From contig DASWVC010000131.1 in assembly GCA_036401335.1 (NCBI GenBank), positions 1-18,260 of the forward strand: a stretch of 18,260 nucleotides of DNA, read 5' to 3'. The stretch's first letter is position 1. Each line of letters opens with the position of its first letter. Positions 7,792 through 15,583 of this stretch are shown here, one piece after another. Both the position numbers and the translations under genes were made by a program. The stretch comes from DASWVC01 sp036401335 (GTDB taxonomy: Bacteria; Verrucomicrobiota; Verrucomicrobiia; Chthoniobacterales; JAFAMB01). The notes beneath the pieces are model-generated. The model was not told where the DNA came from. It searched no databases and worked only from the letters and a program-made list of their open reading frames with translations.

Positions 7792-8889
7792 ATGACTTCC
7801 TCCTTCCACTCGGCGAAACTATCGTTTTTGCGGTTCGGCTTCGTCATCCTGCCGCTGTGGGTGCCCGGCTTGCTGATCGCGGCACCAAAACCTGCGCTTC
7901 CTGCTTACGTGCTTCAGGACTTAAGTGCCTTGGACGCGACCTACCCTTTCCACGAAGGGTACGCCATCAATGAGTGGGGCGACGCGGTTGGCGTCGCGAG
8001 CGGCGTGGGGCTTGCTCCCCATGCGTTTCTGTACCGCCGGCGGCAGCTCATTGATTTGGGCGCAAAGCTGAACAGTCCCGACAGCGGGGCAACGTCAATC
8101 AACGCGCTTGGTGAAGTCGTCGGGTATTTCATCGGCAACCTTACGCTTGGTACCACGGCGCCGACCTTGGGCTTCCTTTATGCTGGCTGCCGGCCGCAGA
8201 CGGTGAAGGTTGGCAGTATCGGGAACGATGCAATCGCCATCAACAACCTGGGGGAGATCGTCGGTATCTTCAATGACGCGTCGGGTCACGGCCATGGCTA
8301 CCTGCGAAAGCAGGACGGCAAGATCGTGGAACTGACCGCGTTGGCCAGCTTGGGCGCCACGGACGTTGACCCCGTCGCCATCAACGATTGGGGTCAGGTT
8401 GCAGGCTGGTACTACGGCCCGAAGTCGGGTGCTTTCCTTACGCAACCAGGCGGTGCCGCGCCCAAAGACCTGGGCACTTTGGGCGGCCTTTATTCAACGG
8501 CAGCCCTTGGTGTGAATGACCTAGGACAAGTGGTGGGTTACTCGGCCGTGGGCGACAATGCCCAGCACGGGTTCCTCTACGCGGGAGGAGCGATGCACGA
8601 CTTGGGGACCCTCGGGGGGCCTAATTCGTGGGCGTACGGAATCAATAACTGGGGGGAAATTGTTGGTTGGTCCGACCCGGCCGGCGGCGGAGAGACCCGG
8701 GCCTGGGTCTACCTGCGGGGGCAGATGCGTGACCTCAATGACCTGCTCAGCCCGGCCTCGAAAGCGTGGACCGTCTTTGAGGGCCGGAGCATCAACGATC
8801 GAGGCCGGATTCTCGCGAACGCCACCAACGACAACTTTACGACGGTGCACGCCGTGATTCTGACGCCCGAGTGCAAGCGCGAACGCTGA
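7792..8889 (+). CDS. Secreted HAF-repeat protein
   Basis: Predicted exported protein of 365 residues. The N-terminus has a basic stretch and a hydrophobic core (FGFVILPLWVPGLLIAA), a plausible Sec signal peptide cleaved near residue 31. The mature part is a run of about seven repeats of 40-50 residues with the core (A/S/G)IN-x-x-G-(E/Q)-(I/V)-(V/A)-G: AINEWGDAVG, SINALGEVVG, AINNLGEIVG, AINDWGQVAG, GVNDLGQVVG, GINNWGEIVG and SINDRGRILA. Between them come HAFLY/HGFLY and DLGTLGG motifs. This is the pattern of the HAF extracellular repeat family (a beta-propeller-like fold is likely), whose molecular role is unknown. ATG 7792 is chosen because it gives the signal peptide, though no Shine-Dalgarno is visible. 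The gene stands alone between two broken araC-akr-sdr copies. Confidence 0.85.
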   Translation: MTSSFHSAKLSFLRFGFVILPLWVPGLLIAAPKPALPAYVLQDLSALDATYPFHEGYAINEWGDAVGVASGVGLAPHAFLYRRRQLIDLGAKLNSPDSGATSINALGEVVGYFIGNLTLGTTAPTLGFLYAGCRPQTVKVGSIGNDAIAINNLGEIVGIFNDASGHGHGYLRKQDGKIVELTALASLGATDVDPVAINDWGQVAGWYYGPKSGAFLTQPGGAAPKDLGTLGGLYSTAALGVNDLGQVVGYSAVGDNAQHGFLYAGGAMHDLGTLGGPNSWAYGINNWGEIVGWSDPAGGGETRAWVYLRGQMRDLNDLLSPASKAWTVFEGRSINDRGRILANATNDNFTTVHAVILTPECKRER

Positions 8890-8915
8890 CGGACGAGCGC
8901 ACCGGGGAAGCGTTA

Positions 8916-8933
8916 CGGAGGGGTTGCCCTCCG
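8916..8933 (+). terminator. Hairpin after the HAF-repeat gene
   Basis: A perfect 7-bp stem, CGGAGGG/CCCTCCG, with a GTTG loop begins 27 bases after the stop codon. No T-run follows, so it is not a canonical intrinsic terminator. It could act as an RNA 3'-end stabiliser. Confidence 0.35.
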
Positions 8934-9050
8934 CTGTAAAGAGAGCGGGAGACGCTGCAAGCGGCTCTCCGCGCAGGAAACCCTTTTCCCCGCTATGCGC
9001 ACGGCAGGGTGTTGTCGGACAGTGCGGCGCTCCGCTGGCCGGGAATTTAG

Positions 9051-9536
9051 GTGCGGCATTTTCGATCTCCGCGCGTTGTCGACCGATTCCTCGTGCCCGC
9101 CACGGCTGAGCCATTGATTTCGTGCGTTCTTAAGGGCTCGGCGGAATTTCAGGAACGCGAGATCGGCGGGGCTTGGCTGACGCGACACCTTGAGCGGAGA
9201 GACATCTTCATCACACGATCAAAGACTCCCTATGAAATCCGTTGCCAATCGCCCGCGGGCGAAGAACCCGATTTCATCATCATCCATCTTACGGTCATCG
9301 CAGCGAATAAGCGCGCGACGCCGGCCCAAATCGCGCTCGCCTGGCTTCTGGCGCAGAAGCCTTGGATCGCGCCGATCCCCGGCACCACCAAGCTGCACCG
9401 CCTGGAGGAAAACATCGGCGGCGCGTCCGTCGAGCTAAGCGCGGACGATCTGCACGAAATCGAAGCTGCTTTGTCCAACATCACGGTGCAGGGGGACCGT
9501 TATCCGGCCCACCTGCAGGCGCGGGTTGGCCGCTGA
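9051..9536 (+). pseudogene. In-frame chimera: AraC N-terminus fused to aldo/keto reductase C-terminus
   Basis: One open frame from GTG 9051, which directly follows an in-frame TAG. Residues 1 to about 80 resemble the cupin-like ligand-binding part of an AraC regulator (VVDRFLVPATAEPLISCVLK, EREIGGAWLTRHLERRDIF, TRSKTPYEIR). From about base 9291 the sequence switches to an aldo/keto reductase C-terminus (IAANKRATPAQIALAWLLAQ, PIPGTTKLHRLEEN, GDRYP), similar to that of the intact reductase at 6401-7399. The catalytic Asp-Tyr-Lys-His half of the reductase and the DNA-binding half of AraC are both missing. The simplest origin is a deletion across a neighbouring araC and akr. The frame is undamaged, so a protein could be made, but neither parental function is expected. 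Confidence 0.7.
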
Positions 9537-9563
9537 TCTGAAACAGCAACCCCCGCAAGGTCA

Positions 9564-9760
9564 GAGAATATCGAAGGCAAGGTCATCGCCATCACCGGCG
9601 ACGTCAAGATCCAGGGTGTGCTTTACGGCATTGCTGCGGCGCTCCCCAACATGACGCGCCAGAAAAGCGGCCACTTCACCAACGTGTCGTCTGTCGCGGG
9701 CCACAAAGGTCGGCGAGAACAACGCCGTTTATTGCGCGCCCCGCTTTTGCCGGTGCTGGC
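9564..9760 (+). pseudogene. Short-chain dehydrogenase/reductase remnant (second copy)
   Basis: About 30 bases after the chimera, the frame reads IEGKVIAITGDVKIQGVLYG, then IAAALPNMTRQKSGHFTNVS, then SVAGHK. The start (GKVIAITG) is an SDR N-terminus, yet DVKIQGVLYG belongs to the middle of the fold, so about 70-80 residues are deleted between them. After HK, family sequence resumes one frame over (VGENNAVYCA), showing a frameshift near 9707-9709. The active-site Lys of the YxxxK motif is then lost (YCAP). This mirrors the broken SDR after the first reductase. Confidence 0.75.
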
Positions 9761-9841
9761 GGGCGAACTGCATTGGACCGCGGTCAAGCTCCACGGCTGG
9801 CTCCAAGAGCAGCTTGCGATTGAGTTGGGTTAGGGGGCTCG

Positions 9842-9994
9842 GCCGTGTTCGACTTCCGCTTGGACCGCAACCGGGCAGGACCGAAGCAGTTCCTGAGGAA
9901 CTTTGCCTCTAAGGCTTGGGCGGCCGAGCCGCCGGCGGCGAGCGCCCAGGCCAGGGAAATGATCGGTTCTCCGTGGGGTTTGAAGCGCAGGTAA
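9842..9994 (+). mobile_element. IS66-family transposase fragment
   Basis: The frame reads AVFDFRLDRNRAGPKQFLRN at 9842-about 9901. This matches the IS66 TnpC segment V-(F/W)-D-(Y/F)-x-x-x-R-x-x-x-G-P-x-x-F-L, which precedes GYLQxDAY in intact elements. That continuation is absent; the frame runs on as unrelated sequence to TAA 9992-9994. No inverted repeats or other IS66 ORFs are seen. It is a scrap about 20 codons long, directly beside the second SDR remnant. Confidence 0.6.
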
Positions 9995-10328
9995 AGGGGC
10001 ATGGCCCGCACGCCCGTTGCAAGCGCCGCCTCTTCCTTGTCCGCGAAATGGTACCGCCAAACGAGAGCATTTTAGCAATTCGGTGCGAAAAGCATCGGCG
10101 CACCTTCAGAATAAGACCGACGAAATCTCGCCCCCTTTTCGGGCATCCGTATTTCTCGGTGGTATGACATAGGGCCGCCGCATCTTGAGTGTTCGAGGCC
10201 AGCCGCGTCGCCGTGAAAATTGAGACGGTAGCGGCCGCCGTACGGGCAGGGCGTCCCGGCTGTAACGAAACAGGCACTGGCCCTTAGGACTTGTACCTTG
10301 CTCCGGCTGGACGACGCGATTCTTCCGT
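9995..10328. other. Intergenic stretch before the STAND gene, no supportable gene
   Basis: No plus-strand frame looks like protein. On the minus strand, about 10054-9910 reads WRYHFADKEEAALATGVRAM and on through LRFKPHGEPIISLAWALAAG, which is protein-like but is cut by a stop upstream and runs antisense into the IS66 scrap; I do not recognise it. A 6-bp inverted repeat (GGTGCG/CGCACC) lies near 10082-10104. The promoter of the STAND gene should lie here, but no clear -35/-10 pair is visible. Confidence 0.4.
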
Positions 10329-10335
10329 AGCAGGA
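10329..10335 (+). promoter_or_regulatory. Ribosome binding site deciding the STAND gene start
   Basis: AGCAGGA lies 8 bases before ATG 10344 but abuts the other in-frame ATG at 10335. The spacing favours 10344, making the protein three residues shorter. Confidence 0.6.
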
Positions 10336-10343
10336 TGCACCGC

Positions 10344-13300
10344 ATGACGGTTACGCTACCGGAACGTGTGGCCGCGAACGTCGGGCGGTTCACCGGGCGC
10401 GAGTGGCTGTTGCCAATCCTCCTGCAATGGTGGGACCGGGGCGATGAGCGGCTATTCTTACTGACCGGCCCCCCCGGCACGGGCAAGACCATGCTTCTGG
10501 CGTGGCTAGCCGGGTTTGGCCCGGCGCCGGAAGGCACTGCCGCCAAAGGGCAACTGGCGGGTATGCGCGGGGCGGTCAAGGCGGCCCATTTCTGCCAAGC
10601 CTCGAGCCGTAACCTTTCCCCGCGGGCCTTCGCCGAGACGGTGGCCCATCAACTGACGGAGACGGTCACCGCGTTTGGCGACGCATTGGCCGCCACGCTA
10701 GCGGAGCGCATTCAAGTCGTGGGCACGGCGCAGGCCAGTACCGTGGGCCCGGGGGCAAGCCTGATCGGCATTAAGATCGGGCCCATCGACCTGGGTACCC
10801 TCGGGGATGAGTCAAGCTTCGACCGGGCGTTCACTTTGCCGCTGAAGAAGCTCTATGAGAATGGCCACCCTGAGCCGATGTTGATCCTTGTTGACGCCCT
10901 GGACGAGGCGCTCGGGTATACCGGTGAGAAGACCTTGCCCGCCCTGCTCGCCACGCTGGATGACCTGCCGCGACAAGTTCGCCTCCTCGCGACCACGCGT
11001 GATGAACCGCGGGTGCTGAAGTTCTTCCGCAGCAACAAGCGCTTCGATCTGATCGAGGACGCCGCCCCCGAAGCCGACGATGTGCGGGTTTATGCCGAGG
11101 GTCGGCTCCGTGAACTCGCGGTGGAGGGGATCGAGCGCCGGGACTTCGCGCAGCGCCTTGCCGCCCACGCCCGCGGCGTTTTCCTTTATGCCGCGTTGGT
11201 GCTCGATGACTTGTCCCGATGCGCCCCGGCTGCGTTGCCGAACCTGAACGCCCACCCGTTGCCGGATGGGCTGAGCGGGCTTTACCATGATTTTCTCACC
11301 CGGGAACTGGGCCGGGATGAGCGGATGTGGTCTGAGCAATTCAGGCCGCTGCTGGGGCTGGTTGCGGTGGCGCAAGGCGAAGGCTTCACCGCTTCCCAGC
11401 TCCAGGCCATCACCAAGCGAGGCTCAGATGAGGTGAGGGACACGCTGCGGAAGTGTAAGCAGTACCTAAGCGGCGATTTGCCCAAGGGGCCCTTCCGGCC
11501 TTTCCACCACTCCTTCACCGATTTTCTGCTCGAGGATCCCAACAATGCCGACTACCGCATCGACGCGCACGGCATGCATGAGCGGCTCGCGAAACATTAC
11601 CTTCACCAGTGGAGCGTAGCGGACGCCCGCGGTCGCGGCGTGACCCAACCGGTGACGACAACTCCCGATCTGCCGGAGTATGCGTCTCGGTATCTGACGA
11701 CGCATCTTCGCCTAGCTGGCCTCCACGCAGACCTACGGGTGCTGGCTCACGATTTCGCCTGGAAGGCTGCGCAGCTCGAACGTGATCCCAGTGGCGGAGC
11801 ACATCGCGAGGATCTCACGCAGCTCTGGGAACAGACACGACGCTGGAACCTCGAGGCGCTCCCTTCAAATTGTCCGCAGATCGGAGAAGAGATTTATTGC
11901 GCGCTCGCGATGGCGGGTCTCAACGATCTCGCTGGCCAGACTCCGCCAACACTTCTCCGCGTGCTTGCAGAACATGGACACGCACGCTGGGCCACGGAAG
12001 CGGCACTTACGCTCGCCAGGCAGGTTGTGGATCCCGGCAACAAGGTTCGGGCACTGACGGAACTGATTCCTCTCCTCCCCTCACACCGCAAGGATGTGGT
12101 AATGACGGAGGCTTCGGAAATAGCGGAAAAGATCTCTCAGGAGTGGACAAAGGCTGAGGTCCTTCTCGCGTTATACCGGCACCTGCCGCAGTCCGAGTGC
12201 ACCCGCCGAATTGCGCTGCTCCTGAAGCAAGCGATCGGGTGCGACTCCGAGTGGCGAAAATCTGAGACTTTGAGAGTGTTGGTTCCCGTCCTACCCGAAA
12301 ACCTGATCCCGCTCGCCAGCAACGCAGCGCAGCAACTAGAGGACGACTATAATCGGGGAATCGTCTTGGACGCACTCGGCCGGCGGCTTGCCGATGGTGA
12401 ACTTCGGCAGTTGATCCGCAACACGCCGAAGTCCGCCGGGTATCGCCCCGTCCTCATCGCTGAACGGCTGCGGCGCCTGCGATCCGGGCAGACCACCTGG
12501 CTTCAGCGGATCTTGTTGGGAAGCGTGGCGCGGATTTCCGATGATCGTTGGCAGGCCGCGCTGCTGGCGGCAATGGCCCCGTACCTCGCCAGACCGCTTC
12601 TCGGGCAGGCGGTGAATATTGCGCGTCGTCACAACAATTCTTCCCACGGCCGATTCGACCGCGCGTTGGTGGCCCTCGTGCCTCGCTTGTCAGACGATCT
12701 CCCTGCGAGAGCGTTTGGGCTGGTCGAGTTGATCACGGCGTCTTATCTCCAAACCGATGCCCTGCTGGCAATCCTCGAGAGTGCCTCCGCCGTCGCCAAG
12801 AGGCCGGTCGACATGGATGCTCCGCTTACGGTTGCGCGAGCCATCAGCCATCCCTATTGGAGGGCGGAGGCGCTGGCGAGACTAGTAGCCCACGCCCCGG
12901 ATTTGCAACGAAATCAAGTCCTCGGTGATGCGCTTACTGCGTGCCGTGAGGCGTCGGCCGCTGAGCTTCGCGGTGAAATCGCCGGAAAGTGCATGGTAAC
13001 CCTGGCGGGTCTCGCAGTCCACCTACACGAGGCGGAGCGGCGGACCGTGTTTAAGAAAATAGAGCAGGGACGCGGTGAGTTCGAAAAGAGAGCGCTCATC
13101 CTGCTGGCGCCAAATCTTCCAGAGGACTTGCTTAAGCCCGCTTTGCAAGTCGCGTTGCGCCTCAAAAGCGAAAAACACGAAAGGGAAGTCCTCGTTGCGC
13201 TCATTCCCAGGCTCACCACCAAATTTGCTCAGGAATACTTGCTGCGAGACCGCTTGGCTTCGGCGCGAAGGCATAAAGACATCCTGCATGCAATCCTCAA

Positions 13301-14252
13301 CAGCCAGATCCTGGAGGCTCTCTGGGACGATTTCCTCTGTCAGAACACGCCCGTCGCAGTTCTCGCGCCCTTGGTTCCAAAGCTGCCCCAGCGCCTGCTG
13401 GTGCGCGCGCTCAAAATCGCAAGGTCACTCCAGAACCCTAGTGATCAAGCATGGGCGCTGGCAACACTTGCCCTCCGCATGCGAACCAAGACACGCCGGG
13501 CTGCATTGTTCCGGCGAGCACGCCAACAACGGGCAACAAGGTATGCCAACGATGATGCGATGGCCGCATTTGCCCTTTGCTACGCAGAATCTGGCCTCTA
13601 TGATGAAGCGGTCAGAGAGGTGTCGAAAATTTCTCAGCACTCCCCCGCGCGAGCTCGCACCCTACTCGACTTGATTCCCCGCATGCCCCAGCAAAGACTG
13701 CGGGAACTCCTCGCCCTGAGCGAATCTTTATCCGACTGGAATGATCGCCTTCGTGTGCTGACGGCCCTCCCCCCTGACCTCTCAATCGACCGGTTGAACG
13801 AATTGATGGATGTCGTCCTGAAAGCGGTCGATCCGGAGCCGGGAGATTTGATGGCGCATTGGCTTGCACCGTTGCTTGCACATCTGCCGAATGATCAACG
13901 GGCTGCGGTCTGGAAGCGAATTTTCAAACTGGCACCCACCGTCGGCGATGACAACAGTCGCTATCGTATGCTTGTGGCGCTGGGGCCGTCTTTTCTGCGC
14001 GACGCCGCGCACCTCCCCGCGCTCCCGTCGTATGAACTCTTACATCGCACTCTACAACTGGCCGTCAGCCACGGCTTGGCGGACATCCTCGACTACGTTA
14101 GGGCGCTGGGCCCTCTCGCGTTTGCCTTCGCTAGCGAGGCAGCCGTACAGGAAATCTTTCATACCGTCGAGTTATTTGAACGACAGCTGGATCTCGGAAA
14201 TCTGAGCGCGCTCAAGGTTGGGAACGAGCAGACTGAGGAGGGAGGTCAGTGA
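10344..14252 (+). CDS. STAND (NACHT-like) ATPase with long C-terminal helical-repeat array
   Basis: Large cytoplasmic protein of 1302 residues. The NTPase domain has Walker A GPPGTGKT (42-49), Walker B LILVDALDEA (180-189, with the extra acidic residue typical of STAND/NACHT) and a sensor strand LLATTRDEP (214-222). A winged-helix-like region follows, ending in FHHSFTDFLLED, matching the (H)-x-SF-x-D-(F/Y)-L motif that follows NACHT domains in NACHT-WD40 proteins. From about residue 480 to the end come helical repeats of roughly 35-45 residues with the core A-L-x-x-L-(V/I/A)-P-x-L-P (RALTELIPLLP, LRVLVPVLPENL, ALVALVPRL, LILLAPNLPEDL, LVALIPRL, LAPLVPKLP, LLDLIPRMP). In STAND proteins such arrays sense the trigger and the ATPase oligomerises. 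No effector domain is fused: only about 40 residues precede Walker A. Any effector must be separate, perhaps the convergent gene at 14385-14987. An antiviral or conflict role is inferred from architecture and neighbours. Confidence 0.85.
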   Translation: MTVTLPERVAANVGRFTGREWLLPILLQWWDRGDERLFLLTGPPGTGKTMLLAWLAGFGPAPEGTAAKGQLAGMRGAVKAAHFCQASSRNLSPRAFAETVAHQLTETVTAFGDALAATLAERIQVVGTAQASTVGPGASLIGIKIGPIDLGTLGDESSFDRAFTLPLKKLYENGHPEPMLILVDALDEALGYTGEKTLPALLATLDDLPRQVRLLATTRDEPRVLKFFRSNKRFDLIEDAAPEADDVRVYAEGRLRELAVEGIERRDFAQRLAAHARGVFLYAALVLDDLSRCAPAALPNLNAHPLPDGLSGLYHDFLTRELGRDERMWSEQFRPLLGLVAVAQGEGFTASQLQAITKRGSDEVRDTLRKCKQYLSGDLPKGPFRPFHHSFTDFLLEDPNNADYRIDAHGMHERLAKHYLHQWSVADARGRGVTQPVTTTPDLPEYASRYLTTHLRLAGLHADLRVLAHDFAWKAAQLERDPSGGAHREDLTQLWEQTRRWNLEALPSNCPQIGEEIYCALAMAGLNDLAGQTPPTLLRVLAEHGHARWATEAALTLARQVVDPGNKVRALTELIPLLPSHRKDVVMTEASEIAEKISQEWTKAEVLLALYRHLPQSECTRRIALLLKQAIGCDSEWRKSETLRVLVPVLPENLIPLASNAAQQLEDDYNRGIVLDALGRRLADGELRQLIRNTPKSAGYRPVLIAERLRRLRSGQTTWLQRILLGSVARISDDRWQAALLAAMAPYLARPLLGQAVNIARRHNNSSHGRFDRALVALVPRLSDDLPARAFGLVELITASYLQTDALLAILESASAVAKRPVDMDAPLTVARAISHPYWRAEALARLVAHAPDLQRNQVLGDALTACREASAAELRGEIAGKCMVTLAGLAVHLHEAERRTVFKKIEQGRGEFEKRALILLAPNLPEDLLKPALQVALRLKSEKHEREVLVALIPRLTTKFAQEYLLRDRLASARRHKDILHAILNSQILEALWDDFLCQNTPVAVLAPLVPKLPQRLLVRALKIARSLQNPSDQAWALATLALRMRTKTRRAALFRRARQQRATRYANDDAMAAFALCYAESGLYDEAVREVSKISQHSPARARTLLDLIPRMPQQRLRELLALSESLSDWNDRLRVLTALPPDLSIDRLNELMDVVLKAVDPEPGDLMAHWLAPLLAHLPNDQRAAVWKRIFKLAPTVGDDNSRYRMLVALGPSFLRDAAHLPALPSYELLHRTLQLAVSHGLADILDYVRALGPLAFAFASEAAVQEIFHTVELFERQLDLGNLSALKVGNEQTEEGGQ

Positions 14253-14333
14253 CATGGTTGCCCACCGCCACGAATGAGACGCCCTCTCCTTCGGTACGCC
14301 GGGACATGGCGTCGGCGAAACTGTGGTGCATCG

Positions 14334-14350
14334 TTGGCTTGGGCAGCCAA
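14334..14350. terminator. Hairpin between two convergent genes
   Basis: A 6-bp stem TTGGCT/AGCCAA with a 5-base loop sits in the 132-base gap between the ends of the STAND gene and the minus-strand gene. It has no T-run on either strand, so it is at best a weak two-way terminator. Confidence 0.25.
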
Positions 14351-14384
14351 GCTGAAATACAGCGATCAGCCCGTCCGCCTCGAC

Positions 14385-14987
14385 TTAGCGCGGCCCGAGG
14401 TGACCAATGTCTGCACTGGTCACTTCTGCACCAGGACCGAGTTCTCCCACTTTTGTCTTTGCTTCAACTCTGCCGGCAGTCATGCTTTGGATTCTGAGAT
14501 TGGTCGCTTTAGCTCTCGCGGCAACCTTGGCTATCTCCATTTCAGTTCGGACCACAGGTCCAGTCGCGTCGGGGCGCTGCTCACCGGAAAACGTGAGACG
14601 TTGACCAAGAACCATCTCCAGCGCCTGCCGCAACGCATCAACCTGTTGCAGGGTGGCCACGTCTTTTGGGTCGAACGCGACCGTGCCGTCGGAAATCTCC
14701 GACAGGTCTTTTCGGAGGTCCCGGATCGGCGCTTCGAGGCGAACGAGGGCAGCTTCGTCGATAGCTCCGGCCTGGGAAGGCGGTGCAAAAACGGGCGGAG
14801 GGGGCAGTAGCATCACCTGCGGTACCTGCGTAGCATTCGCGCGTTTGTCGGCGGCTTGCTTCTTTTCATGACGCCATTTGATCAATTCACCTGCCTGATT
14901 ATAGAGGAATTTGATTCCTTCGGTAATCGCGGCCATTCCGACGCTCGCAAGTGTAATCGCGGTGACTGGGTCAGGCATTGTTGCCAT
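14385..14987 (-). CDS. Uncharacterised 200-residue protein convergent to the STAND gene
   Basis: The family is not recognised with certainty. Residues 5-40 form a hydrophobic-then-basic segment (VTAITLASVGMAAITEGIKF, then LYNQAGELIKWRHEKK), which could be a membrane-seeking or self-associating helix. A proline-rich linker follows (LLPPPPVFAPP, about 60-70). The middle is charged and helical, probably a coiled coil (VRLEAPIRDLRKDLSEI; LQQVDALRQALEMVLG). The tail (about 178-200) reads VGELGPGAEVTSADIGHLG. This resembles an insert inside the ATPase domain of the neighbouring STAND protein (VGPGASLIGIKIGPIDLG, about 134-151), with GPGA and IG shared at the same spacing. That hints at interaction or common ancestry of the segment. 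A second ATG at codon 4 is an alternative start; neither has a good ribosome binding site. Confidence 0.65.
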   Translation of the reverse strand: MATMPDPVTAITLASVGMAAITEGIKFLYNQAGELIKWRHEKKQAADKRANATQVPQVMLLPPPPVFAPPSQAGAIDEAALVRLEAPIRDLRKDLSEISDGTVAFDPKDVATLQQVDALRQALEMVLGQRLTFSGEQRPDATGPVVRTEMEIAKVAARAKATNLRIQSMTAGRVEAKTKVGELGPGAEVTSADIGHLGPR

Positions 14988-15159
14988 TGTTGATTTCAGT
15001 TGAGGCTCTCATCCTAATAAATAGATGAAGACAGGTTTCGAAAAGTCTAAATCGTCATTCACCGGGCCTTTCTATTGAGGCGCGCCAGCGGCGACTTCAA
15101 TTCCCAGGGTCTCTGCAGTTGCTAGCGAGAGATTGCATGCGCCCAGCCCTTTCTCGAAT

Positions 15160-15522
15160 TCAATGTGTCCTCTGGAGGCGGAAGCGGTTGATGAGATAGA
15201 CCTCCTGGAGGCGCTGAGAGCTGTTGGAGTCAAGACGGTCCCTCAGAGCGCACAGCAAAATAGCAACGGTGGTCAGCCGCTGTTGCCGGTCGACAACCAG
15301 GTATTTGCTCACGCCGACAGGTGCGCTCTTGGCCGGGATGGAAACGACCGCACCCAGGAAGTGGCCACCAGGGTGGTCTGAACCTTCGTATTGATCCAGG
15401 AGGTCACCCCATAATCCCTCCCAGCTTGTTTTCCCCCACGTGTAGGGGCGCTGGAACAACGGAATAAGGTTTTGCTTTTCCCCATTGAAATACTCGATGA
15501 CCTTGGCCGGAGCGGCTTCCAT
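15160..15522 (-). CDS. Truncated DUF262 protein (GmrSD-type restriction gene fragment)
   Basis: Codes for 120 residues matching the N-terminal DUF262 (GmrS-like) domain of type IV restriction enzymes, which use NTP to attack modified DNA. Family features in order are IPLFQRPYTWGKTSWEGLWGD (written in parts: IPLFQRPYTW, then W-x-x-LWGD), HFLGAVVS, and the DGQQR-equivalent VVDRQQRLTTVAILLCALRD. Full members are about 500-700 residues; this one stops after LINRFRLQRTH, just where the central part should begin, and no DUF1524 HNH nuclease domain follows. The conserved Gly of D-G-Q-Q-R is Arg here, a further sign of lost function. The start is firm: GAGGGAG lies a few bases upstream of ATG 15522. 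It lies 172 bases beyond the start of the STAND-associated gene, on the same strand. Confidence 0.75.
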   Translation of the reverse strand: MEAAPAKVIEYFNGEKQNLIPLFQRPYTWGKTSWEGLWGDLLDQYEGSDHPGGHFLGAVVSIPAKSAPVGVSKYLVVDRQQRLTTVAILLCALRDRLDSNSSQRLQEVYLINRFRLQRTH

Positions 15523-15525
15523 ATT

Positions 15526-15533
15526 CTCCCTCT
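15526..15533 (-). promoter_or_regulatory. Ribosome binding site of the DUF262 fragment
   Basis: Reading on the minus strand, AGAGGGAG ends three bases before ATG 15522. It shows that the natural 5' end of this gene is preserved and that only the 3' part is lost. Confidence 0.6.
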
Positions 15534-15583
15534 AATTGGCAAAAAGAGCTAAGCACCTGGTAAGAAGTTGGTGCCCACGGTTT

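Noticed and set aside
15072..15170. Minus-strand stretch HIEFEKGLGACNLSLATAET ending at 15072
   Set aside because: It follows the DUF262 fragment one frame over and looks somewhat like the N-L-x-T-A-x-x-L-G-(I/L)-x-(V/P) end of ABC substrate-binding proteins. It is too short to assign, and it does not look like the missing part of a DUF262 protein.
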